Part shown: piece by piece, positions 29,698 through 39,244 of the stretch | How the letters are laid out: each line of letters begins with the position of its first letter | How positions within the stretch are numbered: the stretch's first letter is position 1 | IMG/VR virus record: IMGVR_UViG_3300042301_001121 | Span: 1 to 64,000 of that record | Direction: 5' to 3' (one strand) | Origin: a virus | DNA: 64,000 bases | Translations under genes and position numbers: made by a program | The notes under the pieces: generated by a model | The model's database searches: none | What the model was told of the DNA's origin: nothing | The model's input: only the letters and a program-made list of their open reading frames with translations

Positions 29698-30429
29698 ATG
29701 ACTTATAGATATGTAGTTTACGATTTACAGAAGAACTTCAATGCAACATTTGATGATGCTGACTTTACTTTTAATCAAATCCTTTATTGGGTAATGGTTG
29801 TGGCCAATAGGCTAAGAGTACAGCAGACTATGTCAACTAATTCAGATTTGTTTACATCAACATTTGATGACATACCTGTATTAGTTGATACCAAAGGAAG
29901 AAAATACATAGACTTACCAGTACAGATTATGGACTTACCTAATAATGCTGGTGTAGTATATATAACATATAACGAAGAGACTTGTAACTGTGCAGGTCCT
30001 GCTTTCGCTCAAGTATGGTTTCAAGGAGTTAACCTAGGAAGCGTACAACACCTCTATTTAGACGAATACACGAAGCCTAGTGCATCCAATCCATATTTCT
30101 ATAGGGTAGGTCACAAAGTGGATGGATCAGGCGTTAATAGGCTTTATTTACTAGGAGTAGAATGTATTCCTGTAAAGACAGTTGAGATAGCTGTTAAATC
30201 AAGCTTAGACCCTAAGAAGCTATGTGATATAGATGAGGAGATTCCATTACCAGATGAGATGATTCAAGATTTGGTTATGCAAGTTCTTCAGTTAGGTAGA
30301 TTTATTATGTTGATGCCTAAAGAGGTAACTAACGAAGGAGAGGATGAAGGAGAGTTAAATTCTCAGATGTATGCTAATAGAGCTATCAATCCTCCTCAAG
30401 CAGCACCATTACAACAACAGTCAGAATAA
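29698..30429 (+). CDS. Putative connector/ring protein
   Basis: 243 aa with a similar layout: an N-terminal helix pair (FTFNQILYWVMVVANRLRVQQ), beta-rich middle with TYNEETCNCAG, a C-terminal helix (MIQDLVMQVLQLGRFIML) and a polar Gln-rich tail. It starts one base after the previous gene. Probably one of stacked rings between portal and tail; inference from context. Confidence 0.6.
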   Translation: MTYRYVVYDLQKNFNATFDDADFTFNQILYWVMVVANRLRVQQTMSTNSDLFTSTFDDIPVLVDTKGRKYIDLPVQIMDLPNNAGVVYITYNEETCNCAGPAFAQVWFQGVNLGSVQHLYLDEYTKPSASNPYFYRVGHKVDGSGVNRLYLLGVECIPVKTVEIAVKSSLDPKKLCDIDEEIPLPDEMIQDLVMQVLQLGRFIMLMPKEVTNEGEDEGELNSQMYANRAINPPQAAPLQQQSE

Positions 30430-30439
30430 AATATAAGAT

Positions 30440-31210
30440 ATGAACGCTAACGACTTTGTAGATGTAGATCACTTATTAGCTGAGATTACAGCTACTGTAA
30501 ATGATACTGATTATAAGAAAGGATTTCCTAAGGGGTGGTACATCTCAAGGATTCAAGATGCTTTACAGGAGTTGTCTATTGATACATTTTGGTTGACTGC
30601 TATCTTTGATTATGAGATTCCAGAGAACTTTCAAATTCCTATTCCAGAGAATACATTTAACCTAAGAGAGATATATGCTTATCAAGGTAGTTTATGTAGT
30701 CCTGTTAAGACTCAAGTAGTTTATTGGAAGAGATTGTTTGATAACAGATATAGTGGAGATGGATATACAGCAAGAGTAAAGGATGATGGAAGTAATGGAG
30801 CTGATATATTCCAGCCTAATCAGAGAACTTATACAAGAAACTTACAAGGATATTACGGACCAAAGTATTATTATAACATTGAAGATGGATTGTTAATGCT
30901 TTCTAAAGATTGTCAAGCATTTCCATTTATACGATTGAAGTTTAATATGATGGGTAACTCTATCGGAGATAAGCCTGTTGTTCCTAGATTTTTTGAACGT
31001 GCTGTTGTTGATTACGTAAAGACTAAGTTCTACGATGCTATGAAGTCAAGAGACCCTAGATTGTATAGACCATTATGGGTTGATGCTAAAGGAGATTTAG
31101 AGGACTTAACCAATGGTTCTTGGAATAAAGCTAAGAAGAGAATCAAGGCTATGGACACTTCGGCTAAGATGAGCATGGAAGAATATATCTCATCAATGTA
31201 CCACAAGTAA
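30440..31210 (+). CDS. Putative connector/tail hub protein
   Basis: 256 aa. N-terminal helices (HLLAEITATVNDTDY, YISRIQDALQELSIDTFW), beta-rich centre (YEIPENFQIPIPENTFNL), and C-terminal helices (FFERAVVDYVKTKFYDAMKS) ending EEYISSMYHK. Third of three similarly built proteins encoded in a row after the capsid, as in the ring/hub set of short-tailed phages. Its distinct role is not clear. Confidence 0.6.
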   Translation: MNANDFVDVDHLLAEITATVNDTDYKKGFPKGWYISRIQDALQELSIDTFWLTAIFDYEIPENFQIPIPENTFNLREIYAYQGSLCSPVKTQVVYWKRLFDNRYSGDGYTARVKDDGSNGADIFQPNQRTYTRNLQGYYGPKYYYNIEDGLLMLSKDCQAFPFIRLKFNMMGNSIGDKPVVPRFFERAVVDYVKTKFYDAMKSRDPRLYRPLWVDAKGDLEDLTNGSWNKAKKRIKAMDTSAKMSMEEYISSMYHK

Positions 31211-31220
31211 ATTACTGGTT

Positions 31221-31490
31221 ATGAGTAAGTTAGATAAATCATCAATGAAGTGTAATTCTCCAAGAAGCACACCTAGTCACCCAAAGAAGTCTCACGTTGT
31301 TAAAGCGTGTTCTGGTGGTACAGAAAAGATTATTAGATTCGGACAGCAAGGAGTAAAAGGTTCTCCTAAGAAAGCTGGAGAGTCTGAGGCTTATGCTAAC
31401 AGAAGAAAAAGATTTAAGGCTCGTCATGCTAGTAATATAGCTAAAGGTAAATTAAGTGCGGCTTATTGGGCCGATAAAGTGAAATGGTAA
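31221..31490 (+). CDS. Small basic conserved structural-type protein, 89 aa
   Basis: Lys/Arg-rich protein whose C-terminal half (IRFGQQGVKGSPKK ... RRKRFKARHASNIAKGK, AAYWADKVKW) follows a pattern I recognise from small proteins encoded in structural operons of marine and gut phages. Often viewed as virion-associated, perhaps DNA- or RNA-binding; function not established to my knowledge. Confidence 0.7.
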   Translation: MSKLDKSSMKCNSPRSTPSHPKKSHVVKACSGGTEKIIRFGQQGVKGSPKKAGESEAYANRRKRFKARHASNIAKGKLSAAYWADKVKW

Positions 31491-31491
31491 T

Positions 31492-31662
31492 ATGAGAGAG
31501 TATAAAGGATTAGGCGATGTAGTTAAGCGAGTTGCTGAAGCTACACAAATGGATAAAGTTGCTAACTTTGTAGCTAAGAAAGTAGGTGCTAAAGATTGTG
31601 GTTGTAATGCCAGAGCAGACAAACTCAATAAGTTAGTTCCATTTAAAAAGAAACAACGATGA
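31492..31662 (+). CDS. Small basic protein with CGC motif, 56 aa
   Basis: ATG 31492, stop TGA 31660-31662 overlapping the next gene's start (ATGA). Sequence type 'GLGDVVKRVAEATQMDKV ... DCGCNARADKLN' is frequent as a small protein in tail operons of Bacteroidetes phages. The helical first half and the Cys pair (CGC) suggest a small assembly factor. Function unknown. Confidence 0.6.
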   Translation: MREYKGLGDVVKRVAEATQMDKVANFVAKKVGAKDCGCNARADKLNKLVPFKKKQR

Positions 31663-34600
31663 AGCAACAACATTACCCACATGACATAAAAACATATCAG
31701 AAAGGAATCCAATCAGATACTAATAAAGAGATATTAGGTCGATTAGAGGATGGAGAGCATGTTGATGCGCTTAATATGCGTAGTATGTCTATGGATGGTA
31801 ATAACCTTGCTAAGAAGAAGATTAAAGGGGAAGAACTTTTATATGATGCTTTAGACAACAGATGTTTTGTAGAAACAGGTCCATTACCAGGAGCTGAGAC
31901 ATATCAATGTATGATGACTCAAGAAGTTAATGGTCATATCATTGAGTTATGGGCTTCTACAGATCCATTATTATATCCTCCATTTATTCGTATAGATGGA
32001 CAGATTGTATTAATGAGTGATGCACTTCCATTTAATCTTAATTACCCTGTACAATACGATAAGAATGAGAGTTGTGTAGGAGGAGAGATTTATATCACAG
32101 ATAACAACGTATCTCCTATGGTACTATCTGTTTTAGATATGATGGATAATTCTGCTATGACAGATACTGGAGAGTGTACTCAAAAGTATTTTGGAGATTT
32201 TGATCCAGCTAACTATTCTATTCCTGTTTCCTCAGAGCTATATAAGCCTGCTTTCGTTAAGCAAGAGAGCGTTTCTGTGGCTAGTGGATATGATGCTACA
32301 TTTGGAACTACAGGACTCGTTGTAGGGAGTTATTCTTATTCATACAGATTAGTAACAGTAGAGGGAGAGAGAACTCCTTTTTCACCTATTACTGAATTAG
32401 TACCTGTAGTAAGAAGAAAGACTTTTCAATTCTCTCCACAATATCCTTATTCTCATACTCATGGAGATTTTGCTAATATAGCTTCATCTACTGATTATGG
32501 TAATCACATTAGAATTAAGTGTGAGAATGCAGATGCTTTTACATTTTTAGAGGTAAGAAGAGATGCTTGGTATTCAGATAGTGCTTATGGTGTTCCTCCT
32601 GTTTCTGCTATTATAGGTAGTGTTGCTATTAGTGTAGGATTGAATGTAATAAATATATTTGATAAGGCTGAGGCTAACTTTCCTGGTCTTGAGATACTTG
32701 ATTTAGCTGAACAAACAGATACGTTCTCTTCAATAAGAAGAGCTAAGTCTGTAAGATATTTCAATGAGAGATTATATCTAATGAATATTGGGTATAACTC
32801 TAAAGACATCAATGGAGAAGTTACATTTGTTGATGAAGCTGGAGATCCTGCTTTTCCAACTATTGAGAAGATAGGTAAGGCTGGACATAAGCACCCTTAT
32901 ACTGCTGCTATGTATAAGAGTAATATGAGAGGTGATAAGACAGGCTTTGGAGTTGTTCTATTTGATAGCTTTAATAATCCTTCTTATGCTACTGAATTAC
33001 CTGCTCCATTTAATAACTATGAGTTTCCTAATAGGAGAGATGAGGTAAGTTTATTAACTCAAGGAAGTTCTTATAAAGGATTAGTTAAGGCTGCTACTAC
33101 AGGTGGAGATGTAGAGTTAACGCATGAGGTATTTGATCATTACGATGCCTCTAGGAAGCTTACTGTTGTAGATAACATCAACAGGATAGAGCTTAAAGAT
33201 GATGAGAATTATAACACATTAAATCCAACAAGTCAATCTGATAATCAAAGTAAATTAAATTATTCTCCAAATAAACTTGTTTCTTTAGATAATTCAGATC
33301 CTTCAACTACATATAACCCTAGAGGATTTGGATTAGATTACTATTCCATGGGGATGGCTATCAAGGGATTAGATACATATCCAGATTGGGCTGATGGCTT
33401 TTCTGTTGTACAGACTGATCCTGCTTATCAAGTGGTAGCTCAAGGTTTAGGGTTTTATAGATTGACTTCAGCTACTCAGATTTTAGAAAATACAAAGAAG
33501 GACTTAAATAAGTTTTGGGCGTATTTTCCAGATTTAGAACATAGATTTCCAGATATAGCAGATGATTTGTTAAATAATCCTACTGCGTATTCAATACAAT
33601 TAGTTTCTCCGTTAGGCTACTTTACTGAAGTGTACGCTAGTAAATACGCTAGTGATTTAGAGGATGATATTAGGAGAGGTACTGACATGATTACTTATGC
33701 TAGAGTATTAAGAGATGGCCCAGACCCTTCTTTTTTTAATCAAGCTTACATAAATCCAGACTATGAAGGATCAGGTCAATCTGGTATTCCAGATGCTGAT
33801 GGCAATAGTTATGTGGCATACGGAAGATTTATGAATGATTCAAGTGGTGATTCTCCTGCTTTTCCAGGTAATACTCAAGGTAATACAATATTTCCTTTAG
33901 ATATTGCCACTACAGAAGTAACAACAGCAGGAGGTGGTCGTCAGACATATTTTCAAATAGCTGTAAACCCCCCTTCTGGAGATATTTACAATACATCTGA
34001 CCCTGGCTCTAATACTGATTCTGATTCAACTGGTCAAAAGGAGTGGAGAGAACCAATGTATGTTATAAATCTATATAGAAATAGAGATATAAATTCTGGT
34101 ATTACTACTGAGTATAAATATACAGGTCATTACGTTAAATTCAAATCATTGGTGTTAGAGTCTAATGGCACATCTAATCAATCAGCAACATTAGTATCAG
34201 AGAGATGGGAAGATTGTATTCCTTCTTTAAATGTTCAAGTGTATAATGATTACTCTACATTAAAGAGATTTGTTTATGTAGTAGGTACAGATGGTTTAGA
34301 AAAAAGATGGATGAATGTTACATTTGAAACAGCTCCAGATATTGCTACTATACTTACTGGTCTAGCTGCTGCTGCTCCAGGTCCTTATAATGACCCTGTA
34401 TTAACAGGTGGTTTTGACATATTTGGAATATACACAAGTACAGAGACAGTTGTTGATTTATGTCCTCAATTTACATTAAACTTTATTGAGAACCCATTAT
34501 ATACAGCATTTACAGTTCCTGCTTCTGGAACTAAAGTATATGTTAAATATGACAATAGAATACCTATTAGAGTATTTGGCGGAGATACATTTATCAATGA

Positions 34601-36215
34601 GTCTATATGGGCTGTATTAGATAATCAATTTAATAAGAACGCTAATCCTGTTGACGATCAAAATAAATTTTTATGGAGTAACCCATTTCCATTTAAACAA
34701 TATGATTTCAACAACAATTACCCATCTACTGATGGATATAGATATTGGGAAAATTCAGACCCTTGGGATTATGGATATAGAGAACATCGATTTTCTACTA
34801 GTGTAGGCTCTATAGGTATTGCTAAATGTGAGATGAGACAAGCAATTACTATGTGGACTGCTGAAACTAGATGTAATTTATCATTTTTCTTTAACCTGGA
34901 GTCACCAGATAAGGCTGTTAATGAACAAGCATTTCCATTAGTTAATTACATTCCTAGACCTTATAGATGGAACTCTAGTGCTGATCCTAATGATAGAGCT
35001 GCTTGGGAATCAGCCAATAATCTATCTACTAAGTATTTCGATGATTACGGATATGAATGGAACTGGTGGGGATGGGGAGGATTTAGATTCTTACCTCAGA
35101 CTAATAAGGACTATTCAAAGAGTCAAACGACTAACATATATACATCTGTTCCTACTGTAGGATTTGAAGAACAAACAGACTTCTGTACAAGAGTTATATG
35201 GTCATTAAAAAGACCTATCAATGCTCAGAATACACCATCTGTTAGAACATTTCCTGCATCTAACTATTTCGACTTAGCTGATGATACAGGAGAGATTAAA
35301 TTTGCATGGAGTGCTTTATCTGGAGATAAGGGTAATAACCTTTACGCATTGACAGATGGAGGGGTGTGTTTATTGATGGTAGATAAGAGAGTTATCTATG
35401 AGATAAATGCTAATGAGTTAGCTACAGCAGGTTCAAGTATAGGAGGTATCTTAAATCAACTATGGATAGATAAGACTATAGGGATGAGTGATCAGACTTG
35501 GAGAAGTTGGGCTGAGTATTCAAATACTTTGTTCTTCGTGAATAACAAGGCTGCTTATATGTTTACTGATAATAACTTGACTGATATATCAAGAACAGGA
35601 TTCCATTATTTATTGAGAAGTAAATTTTTAAGTAAAATAGGTAGTGTATATTCATCTGATTTAGTAGGAGGATATAACGTGTTGAATAACGAATACATAA
35701 TGAGTGTTAATGACTCTGAGGATTTCTCTACTTTAATTTATGGAGTTCAACAACAGGCTTTACAATGTCAGAGTACTTACCTATATGACAAATACCTTTA
35801 TAATAACAACTTATTGTTTGGTATGAAGGATGCTAAAACATTCGAGTTAGGAATAGGTAATCAGATTGATGAAACAGATATGGATTGTTATGTAACAGGA
35901 GTATCTAATGCTGATTTATATTACGACAAGGAGTTTATTAGAATAAGAGTTAATTCAAGTAGTAAGCCAGAGAGAGTGTATTTCTACAAGTCTTATGATG
36001 ATTACTTGGTTGACAACTTTACTAACTTTGTTGATACAGTAGCTGTTCCATTATCTATGAAGGATTACTTTGGATATGAGTGTTACATACCTAGAAATGC
36101 TGTAGCACCTTATTACAGACAGCAAGGAAGGGTAATGTTATTTAAGATTGTAAGTAGTGCTGATGAAGAATTTTTAGTAGCTTCTACAGGTGTACAATAC
36201 AAGAAGTTAAAATAA
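31659..36215 (+). CDS. Very large tail protein (tail nozzle/muzzle candidate), 1518 aa
   Basis: 1518-aa protein, beta-rich throughout, with aromatic- and Gly-rich loops and no coiled coils or membrane segments. Examples are RLVTVEGERTPFSPITELVP and the Trp-rich EWNWWGWGGFRFLP at about residues 1131-1144. It starts with a short charged segment (DIKTYQKGIQSDTNKEILG). Directly after the connector genes and before the cargo genes, this is where short-tailed phages encode the nozzle (gp12-like) and crAss-like phages their tail muzzle. The assignment is by position, size and composition. Confidence 0.65.
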   Translation: MKQQHYPHDIKTYQKGIQSDTNKEILGRLEDGEHVDALNMRSMSMDGNNLAKKKIKGEELLYDALDNRCFVETGPLPGAETYQCMMTQEVNGHIIELWASTDPLLYPPFIRIDGQIVLMSDALPFNLNYPVQYDKNESCVGGEIYITDNNVSPMVLSVLDMMDNSAMTDTGECTQKYFGDFDPANYSIPVSSELYKPAFVKQESVSVASGYDATFGTTGLVVGSYSYSYRLVTVEGERTPFSPITELVPVVRRKTFQFSPQYPYSHTHGDFANIASSTDYGNHIRIKCENADAFTFLEVRRDAWYSDSAYGVPPVSAIIGSVAISVGLNVINIFDKAEANFPGLEILDLAEQTDTFSSIRRAKSVRYFNERLYLMNIGYNSKDINGEVTFVDEAGDPAFPTIEKIGKAGHKHPYTAAMYKSNMRGDKTGFGVVLFDSFNNPSYATELPAPFNNYEFPNRRDEVSLLTQGSSYKGLVKAATTGGDVELTHEVFDHYDASRKLTVVDNINRIELKDDENYNTLNPTSQSDNQSKLNYSPNKLVSLDNSDPSTTYNPRGFGLDYYSMGMAIKGLDTYPDWADGFSVVQTDPAYQVVAQGLGFYRLTSATQILENTKKDLNKFWAYFPDLEHRFPDIADDLLNNPTAYSIQLVSPLGYFTEVYASKYASDLEDDIRRGTDMITYARVLRDGPDPSFFNQAYINPDYEGSGQSGIPDADGNSYVAYGRFMNDSSGDSPAFPGNTQGNTIFPLDIATTEVTTAGGGRQTYFQIAVNPPSGDIYNTSDPGSNTDSDSTGQKEWREPMYVINLYRNRDINSGITTEYKYTGHYVKFKSLVLESNGTSNQSATLVSERWEDCIPSLNVQVYNDYSTLKRFVYVVGTDGLEKRWMNVTFETAPDIATILTGLAAAAPGPYNDPVLTGGFDIFGIYTSTETVVDLCPQFTLNFIENPLYTAFTVPASGTKVYVKYDNRIPIRVFGGDTFINESIWAVLDNQFNKNANPVDDQNKFLWSNPFPFKQYDFNNNYPSTDGYRYWENSDPWDYGYREHRFSTSVGSIGIAKCEMRQAITMWTAETRCNLSFFFNLESPDKAVNEQAFPLVNYIPRPYRWNSSADPNDRAAWESANNLSTKYFDDYGYEWNWWGWGGFRFLPQTNKDYSKSQTTNIYTSVPTVGFEEQTDFCTRVIWSLKRPINAQNTPSVRTFPASNYFDLADDTGEIKFAWSALSGDKGNNLYALTDGGVCLLMVDKRVIYEINANELATAGSSIGGILNQLWIDKTIGMSDQTWRSWAEYSNTLFFVNNKAAYMFTDNNLTDISRTGFHYLLRSKFLSKIGSVYSSDLVGGYNVLNNEYIMSVNDSEDFSTLIYGVQQQALQCQSTYLYDKYLYNNNLLFGMKDAKTFELGIGNQIDETDMDCYVTGVSNADLYYDKEFIRIRVNSSSKPERVYFYKSYDDYLVDNFTNFVDTVAVPLSMKDYFGYECYIPRNAVAPYYRQQGRVMLFKIVSSADEEFLVASTGVQYKKLK

Positions 36216-36219
36216 TTGT

Positions 36220-36227
36220 TAAATTTG
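36220..36227 (+). promoter_or_regulatory. TGTTAAATTTG promoter element
   Basis: TAAATTTG (with TTGT before it) 14 nt before the ATG at 36242, just after the tail gene stop. Starts the cargo-protein operon. Confidence 0.6.
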
Positions 36228-36241
36228 GAAAAAATTACGTT

Positions 36242-36877
36242 ATGGCATTAGGTGGAATAATCGGAGGAATATTAGGTTCAGCTGTTGGAGGTCCTTTAGG
36301 AGCTTCTATAGGAACTGGTTTAGGACAGGCTGCTCAAGGAGCTTTTCAGAAGAAAAAGGCTAAAGGAATGAGTGTTGCTCCTATAAATCCTATGGATCAA
36401 GCTATGTTTAATAGATTGAAAAGACAATCTGATGCGGCAGCTACTGGAACAAAATATAATCCTCAAATGGTTGCTGGTCAACAAATGGCTAAGTCTATGC
36501 AAAGAAATGCTATGAACGCTGGATCTCCTGCTAATATGGGTGTTTATAGTAATCTTTTAAGTCAGACTATGCAGAATATACAAGAGATGACATCAAGAGA
36601 TATTGCTCAAACTAATGCTCAATTAGGAGAACAAACAGCTAGAATTTCCGATATATCAAGAGATACAAAACTACTTGAACAAAATAAAATGGAAGCTGAT
36701 GCTGCTGAAAATCAAAAAGCAGGATTCCAAAATTTAGCAGGTGGATTAATGCCTAAAGGAAAATTCAAGTATAATGATGGGCTTAAAATACAAGAAATTC
36801 TTGACCCTACTAAGAAAAAGAAAAAACCAGGAGAGGTTGATTTAGATGTAGAAGGAACTGAAGAAGGAGAAGGTTAA
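36242..36877 (+). CDS. Putative internal virion/ejection protein, 211 aa
   Basis: N-terminal glycine-zipper-like segment (about residues 3-33: GGIIGGILGSAVGGPLGASI) able to insert in membranes, followed by Met/Gln/Asn-rich helices and a Lys/Glu-rich C-terminus. This layout is like the small ejected proteins of T7-like phages (gp14 type) and DNA pilot proteins. First gene of the cargo operon. The role is inferred from layout. Confidence 0.65.
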   Translation: MALGGIIGGILGSAVGGPLGASIGTGLGQAAQGAFQKKKAKGMSVAPINPMDQAMFNRLKRQSDAAATGTKYNPQMVAGQQMAKSMQRNAMNAGSPANMGVYSNLLSQTMQNIQEMTSRDIAQTNAQLGEQTARISDISRDTKLLEQNKMEADAAENQKAGFQNLAGGLMPKGKFKYNDGLKIQEILDPTKKKKKPGEVDLDVEGTEEGEG

Positions 36878-36897
36878 TCCTAAATAAAGATTACAAC

Positions 36898-39204
36898 ATG
36901 GCTATAAACGATAAAGAGAATCCAGAAGAAGAAGGTACTCCTAAAAGCAAGAAGGATATACGTAAGGAAAGGAGAGAAATGAAGTCCATAGACAGACAAA
37001 GAAAAGCTATGGGTGGTGAAGCTTTGTATGGGCCAGAGGATTATGAAGCTATTAAAAAGCAATTTAAACCTGCTCCTGGTAAAGCATTATCTGGTAAAGT
37101 TGAAAATATAGGGAAAGGAACTATTGAGTATAATGACCCTAATAAGCCTGTTGTAGATGACACTCCAGATGTTGAGTATATTAAATATGATGCTGCTGGT
37201 CCTGGTCAAACAGCTAAAGAAACAAGAACGACATTTAAAGCAGGTACGCCAGAAGCTAAAAATGTTTCTAGTGCGGTTCAAGGAGATGAAGAGGCTGGAA
37301 AACAATTAGCTAAAACATTGGCTAATATGCCTAACACAGCTCAAGAAACTCAAGATGTTTTACAAGTAAAAGCGGATAACAATCCTAAATTAACATCTAC
37401 TGACCAAGAGAATTTAACAAAAGCAAATATAGTTGTTGGAGATGAGGTTAAAAAGACAGAAGATGCTATTGATAATGAAGAAACAGAAACTAAAACAAAA
37501 TTACAAGAGATAGTTGAAGGACCTCAACAATACAACTGGACAGATACTTATGTTACAGAAGGATTTGAGCCAGAAGCTAAAGAAGATATAGTATCAAGGG
37601 CTGCTAATGCTGCTAAACAAAAAGCTCCTCAGTTAGCTATTGAGAAACTAGGCGTTCAAGATTATTATCCAGAAATAGGTAGAGATATAGCTGTAGGTAC
37701 GTTTACAGGTAGTAGAATAGGCTCTCAAACTATTTACTCTGGTGCTGGAGGTTTATTACCTTTAGGATTATATGATGCTAGAAAAAGAGCTATAGCTTCT
37801 GAGATAAAAAGAAAAGAAGCATTGATGGATCAATTAAAGGAGATACCAGATATTGCTAAACAATATAAGCCTGCTTTTTCTCAAGATTTTTATAATGGTT
37901 TACAACCATATATTGATGCTTATAAAAATAATCCAGATGGATTAGCATCAGATCCAGGGTTTTTGAAATATATATCTAATAAGAAATCTGTAGGAGAAAA
38001 CTTTTCTAAGACATCTGCCTACTTAGAAGATTTAGAGAGTAAAATAGTTGACCCTAAGACAGGAAAACCTGCTGCTTGGGTGACTGATGATATGCTTAAA
38101 ATAATCAATAATGTTAAATCTGGTATGACTCCAGGAAACATTGAAGATTATTTCTCTGGTAAAAAGAATATAGCTAAAGTACTTAATACTGTTAGAGCTT
38201 TACCTAACGCTTTAAATCAAGGTGATGAAATAGTTAAGACATTGATTAAGGATGGAGCTATTGAAAGAGCTATTAATTTAAAAACAGGAAAAGATTTTAA
38301 TCCAGAAGAATTAGAGGACTTGAATAACCTTGTTAAACAGATTAATAGTCCTAGTCCTGATTATGAGATGTTCTCTGAATTGAAGAAAAAATACTTTGAT
38401 TTTGAATTTGATAAAATAGCAGAAGAATGGGTAGAAACTAACATGTCTGACCAATCCGAAAAGACTAAAGAAGAGGTTAAGAAAAGTATGGCTAGTTACA
38501 TGTTTGAGCAAATGCCTAAAGAATCTATAATTAGTACTATTACTAAGCAAGCTAATAAAGCCGCTGAAAGAAGAGGTCAAGATTTAGATTATCAAAAAGC
38601 AATGGCTAGAATAAATGCTGATAAAGAAATGTTCTACGCTGACTTTAATAGACATACTAGTATTACTAGGGCTTTATATGAAGGAATGGAAAGACTTGGT
38701 AGTAATGATGAATCGGTTGAGATATATGATGCTGGAGTGAATGGAAAGAATGGGTTAGAAATGGAATGGCAAGTATATGACAGTAAGGACAAGGCGTATA
38801 AATGGGTTAAAGGAAAAGAGATAAATGCCAATACTGGCAGATATTATAAATCTGACAAGGTTTCTCCTGGAAATGTATATACAGCAAAATCAATAGTTCA
38901 TGTTCAGCCTACTAAAAATAATATGCAGAAGAACGGAAGTAATTACAATGTATCTACTTATGGAGTTGCTTATGAATCATTTGTTGATATGGGTGATGGT
39001 TCTAAAGTAGGAGCTACTGAAATAAATGTACCTGTTAGAACTCCTTATGCTACAGCTGTACAAGGAGGTAGACTTAATGATGGTGTTATTGGAAGTTCTG
39101 ATAATGCTGTTGGAGCTAAATTCCAAAGAACAGCTGGTAACATTTATGCAGGAGGGGGTAAAGAAAGAGTTGGTAGCTCAAGCTCTCAATACAGTAGAGA
39201 ATAG
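36898..39204 (+). CDS. Large cargo/internal virion protein, 768 aa
   Basis: 768 aa. The charged, disordered N-terminus (about residues 1-200, with repeated Lys/Glu/Pro) is followed by a long helical region (for example EIKRKEALMDQLKEIPDIAK, NAAKQKAPQLAIEKLG) and a beta-rich C-terminus with VHVQPTKNNMQKNGSNYNVS. Together with the two giant proteins downstream it probably forms the material stored in the capsid or tail and ejected with DNA. No enzymatic motif recognised. Confidence 0.6.
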   Translation: MAINDKENPEEEGTPKSKKDIRKERREMKSIDRQRKAMGGEALYGPEDYEAIKKQFKPAPGKALSGKVENIGKGTIEYNDPNKPVVDDTPDVEYIKYDAAGPGQTAKETRTTFKAGTPEAKNVSSAVQGDEEAGKQLAKTLANMPNTAQETQDVLQVKADNNPKLTSTDQENLTKANIVVGDEVKKTEDAIDNEETETKTKLQEIVEGPQQYNWTDTYVTEGFEPEAKEDIVSRAANAAKQKAPQLAIEKLGVQDYYPEIGRDIAVGTFTGSRIGSQTIYSGAGGLLPLGLYDARKRAIASEIKRKEALMDQLKEIPDIAKQYKPAFSQDFYNGLQPYIDAYKNNPDGLASDPGFLKYISNKKSVGENFSKTSAYLEDLESKIVDPKTGKPAAWVTDDMLKIINNVKSGMTPGNIEDYFSGKKNIAKVLNTVRALPNALNQGDEIVKTLIKDGAIERAINLKTGKDFNPEELEDLNNLVKQINSPSPDYEMFSELKKKYFDFEFDKIAEEWVETNMSDQSEKTKEEVKKSMASYMFEQMPKESIISTITKQANKAAERRGQDLDYQKAMARINADKEMFYADFNRHTSITRALYEGMERLGSNDESVEIYDAGVNGKNGLEMEWQVYDSKDKAYKWVKGKEINANTGRYYKSDKVSPGNVYTAKSIVHVQPTKNNMQKNGSNYNVSTYGVAYESFVDMGDGSKVGATEINVPVRTPYATAVQGGRLNDGVIGSSDNAVGAKFQRTAGNIYAGGGKERVGSSSSQYSRE

Positions 39205-39215
39205 ATAATAATATT

Positions 39216-39223
39216 TATCTTTG
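39216..39223 (+). promoter_or_regulatory. TATCTTTG promoter element
   Basis: TATCTTTG 21 nt before the ATG at 39245, between the 768-aa and 1652-aa cargo genes. Confidence 0.55.
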
Positions 39224-39244
39224 TTATAACTAGATAATAAACTT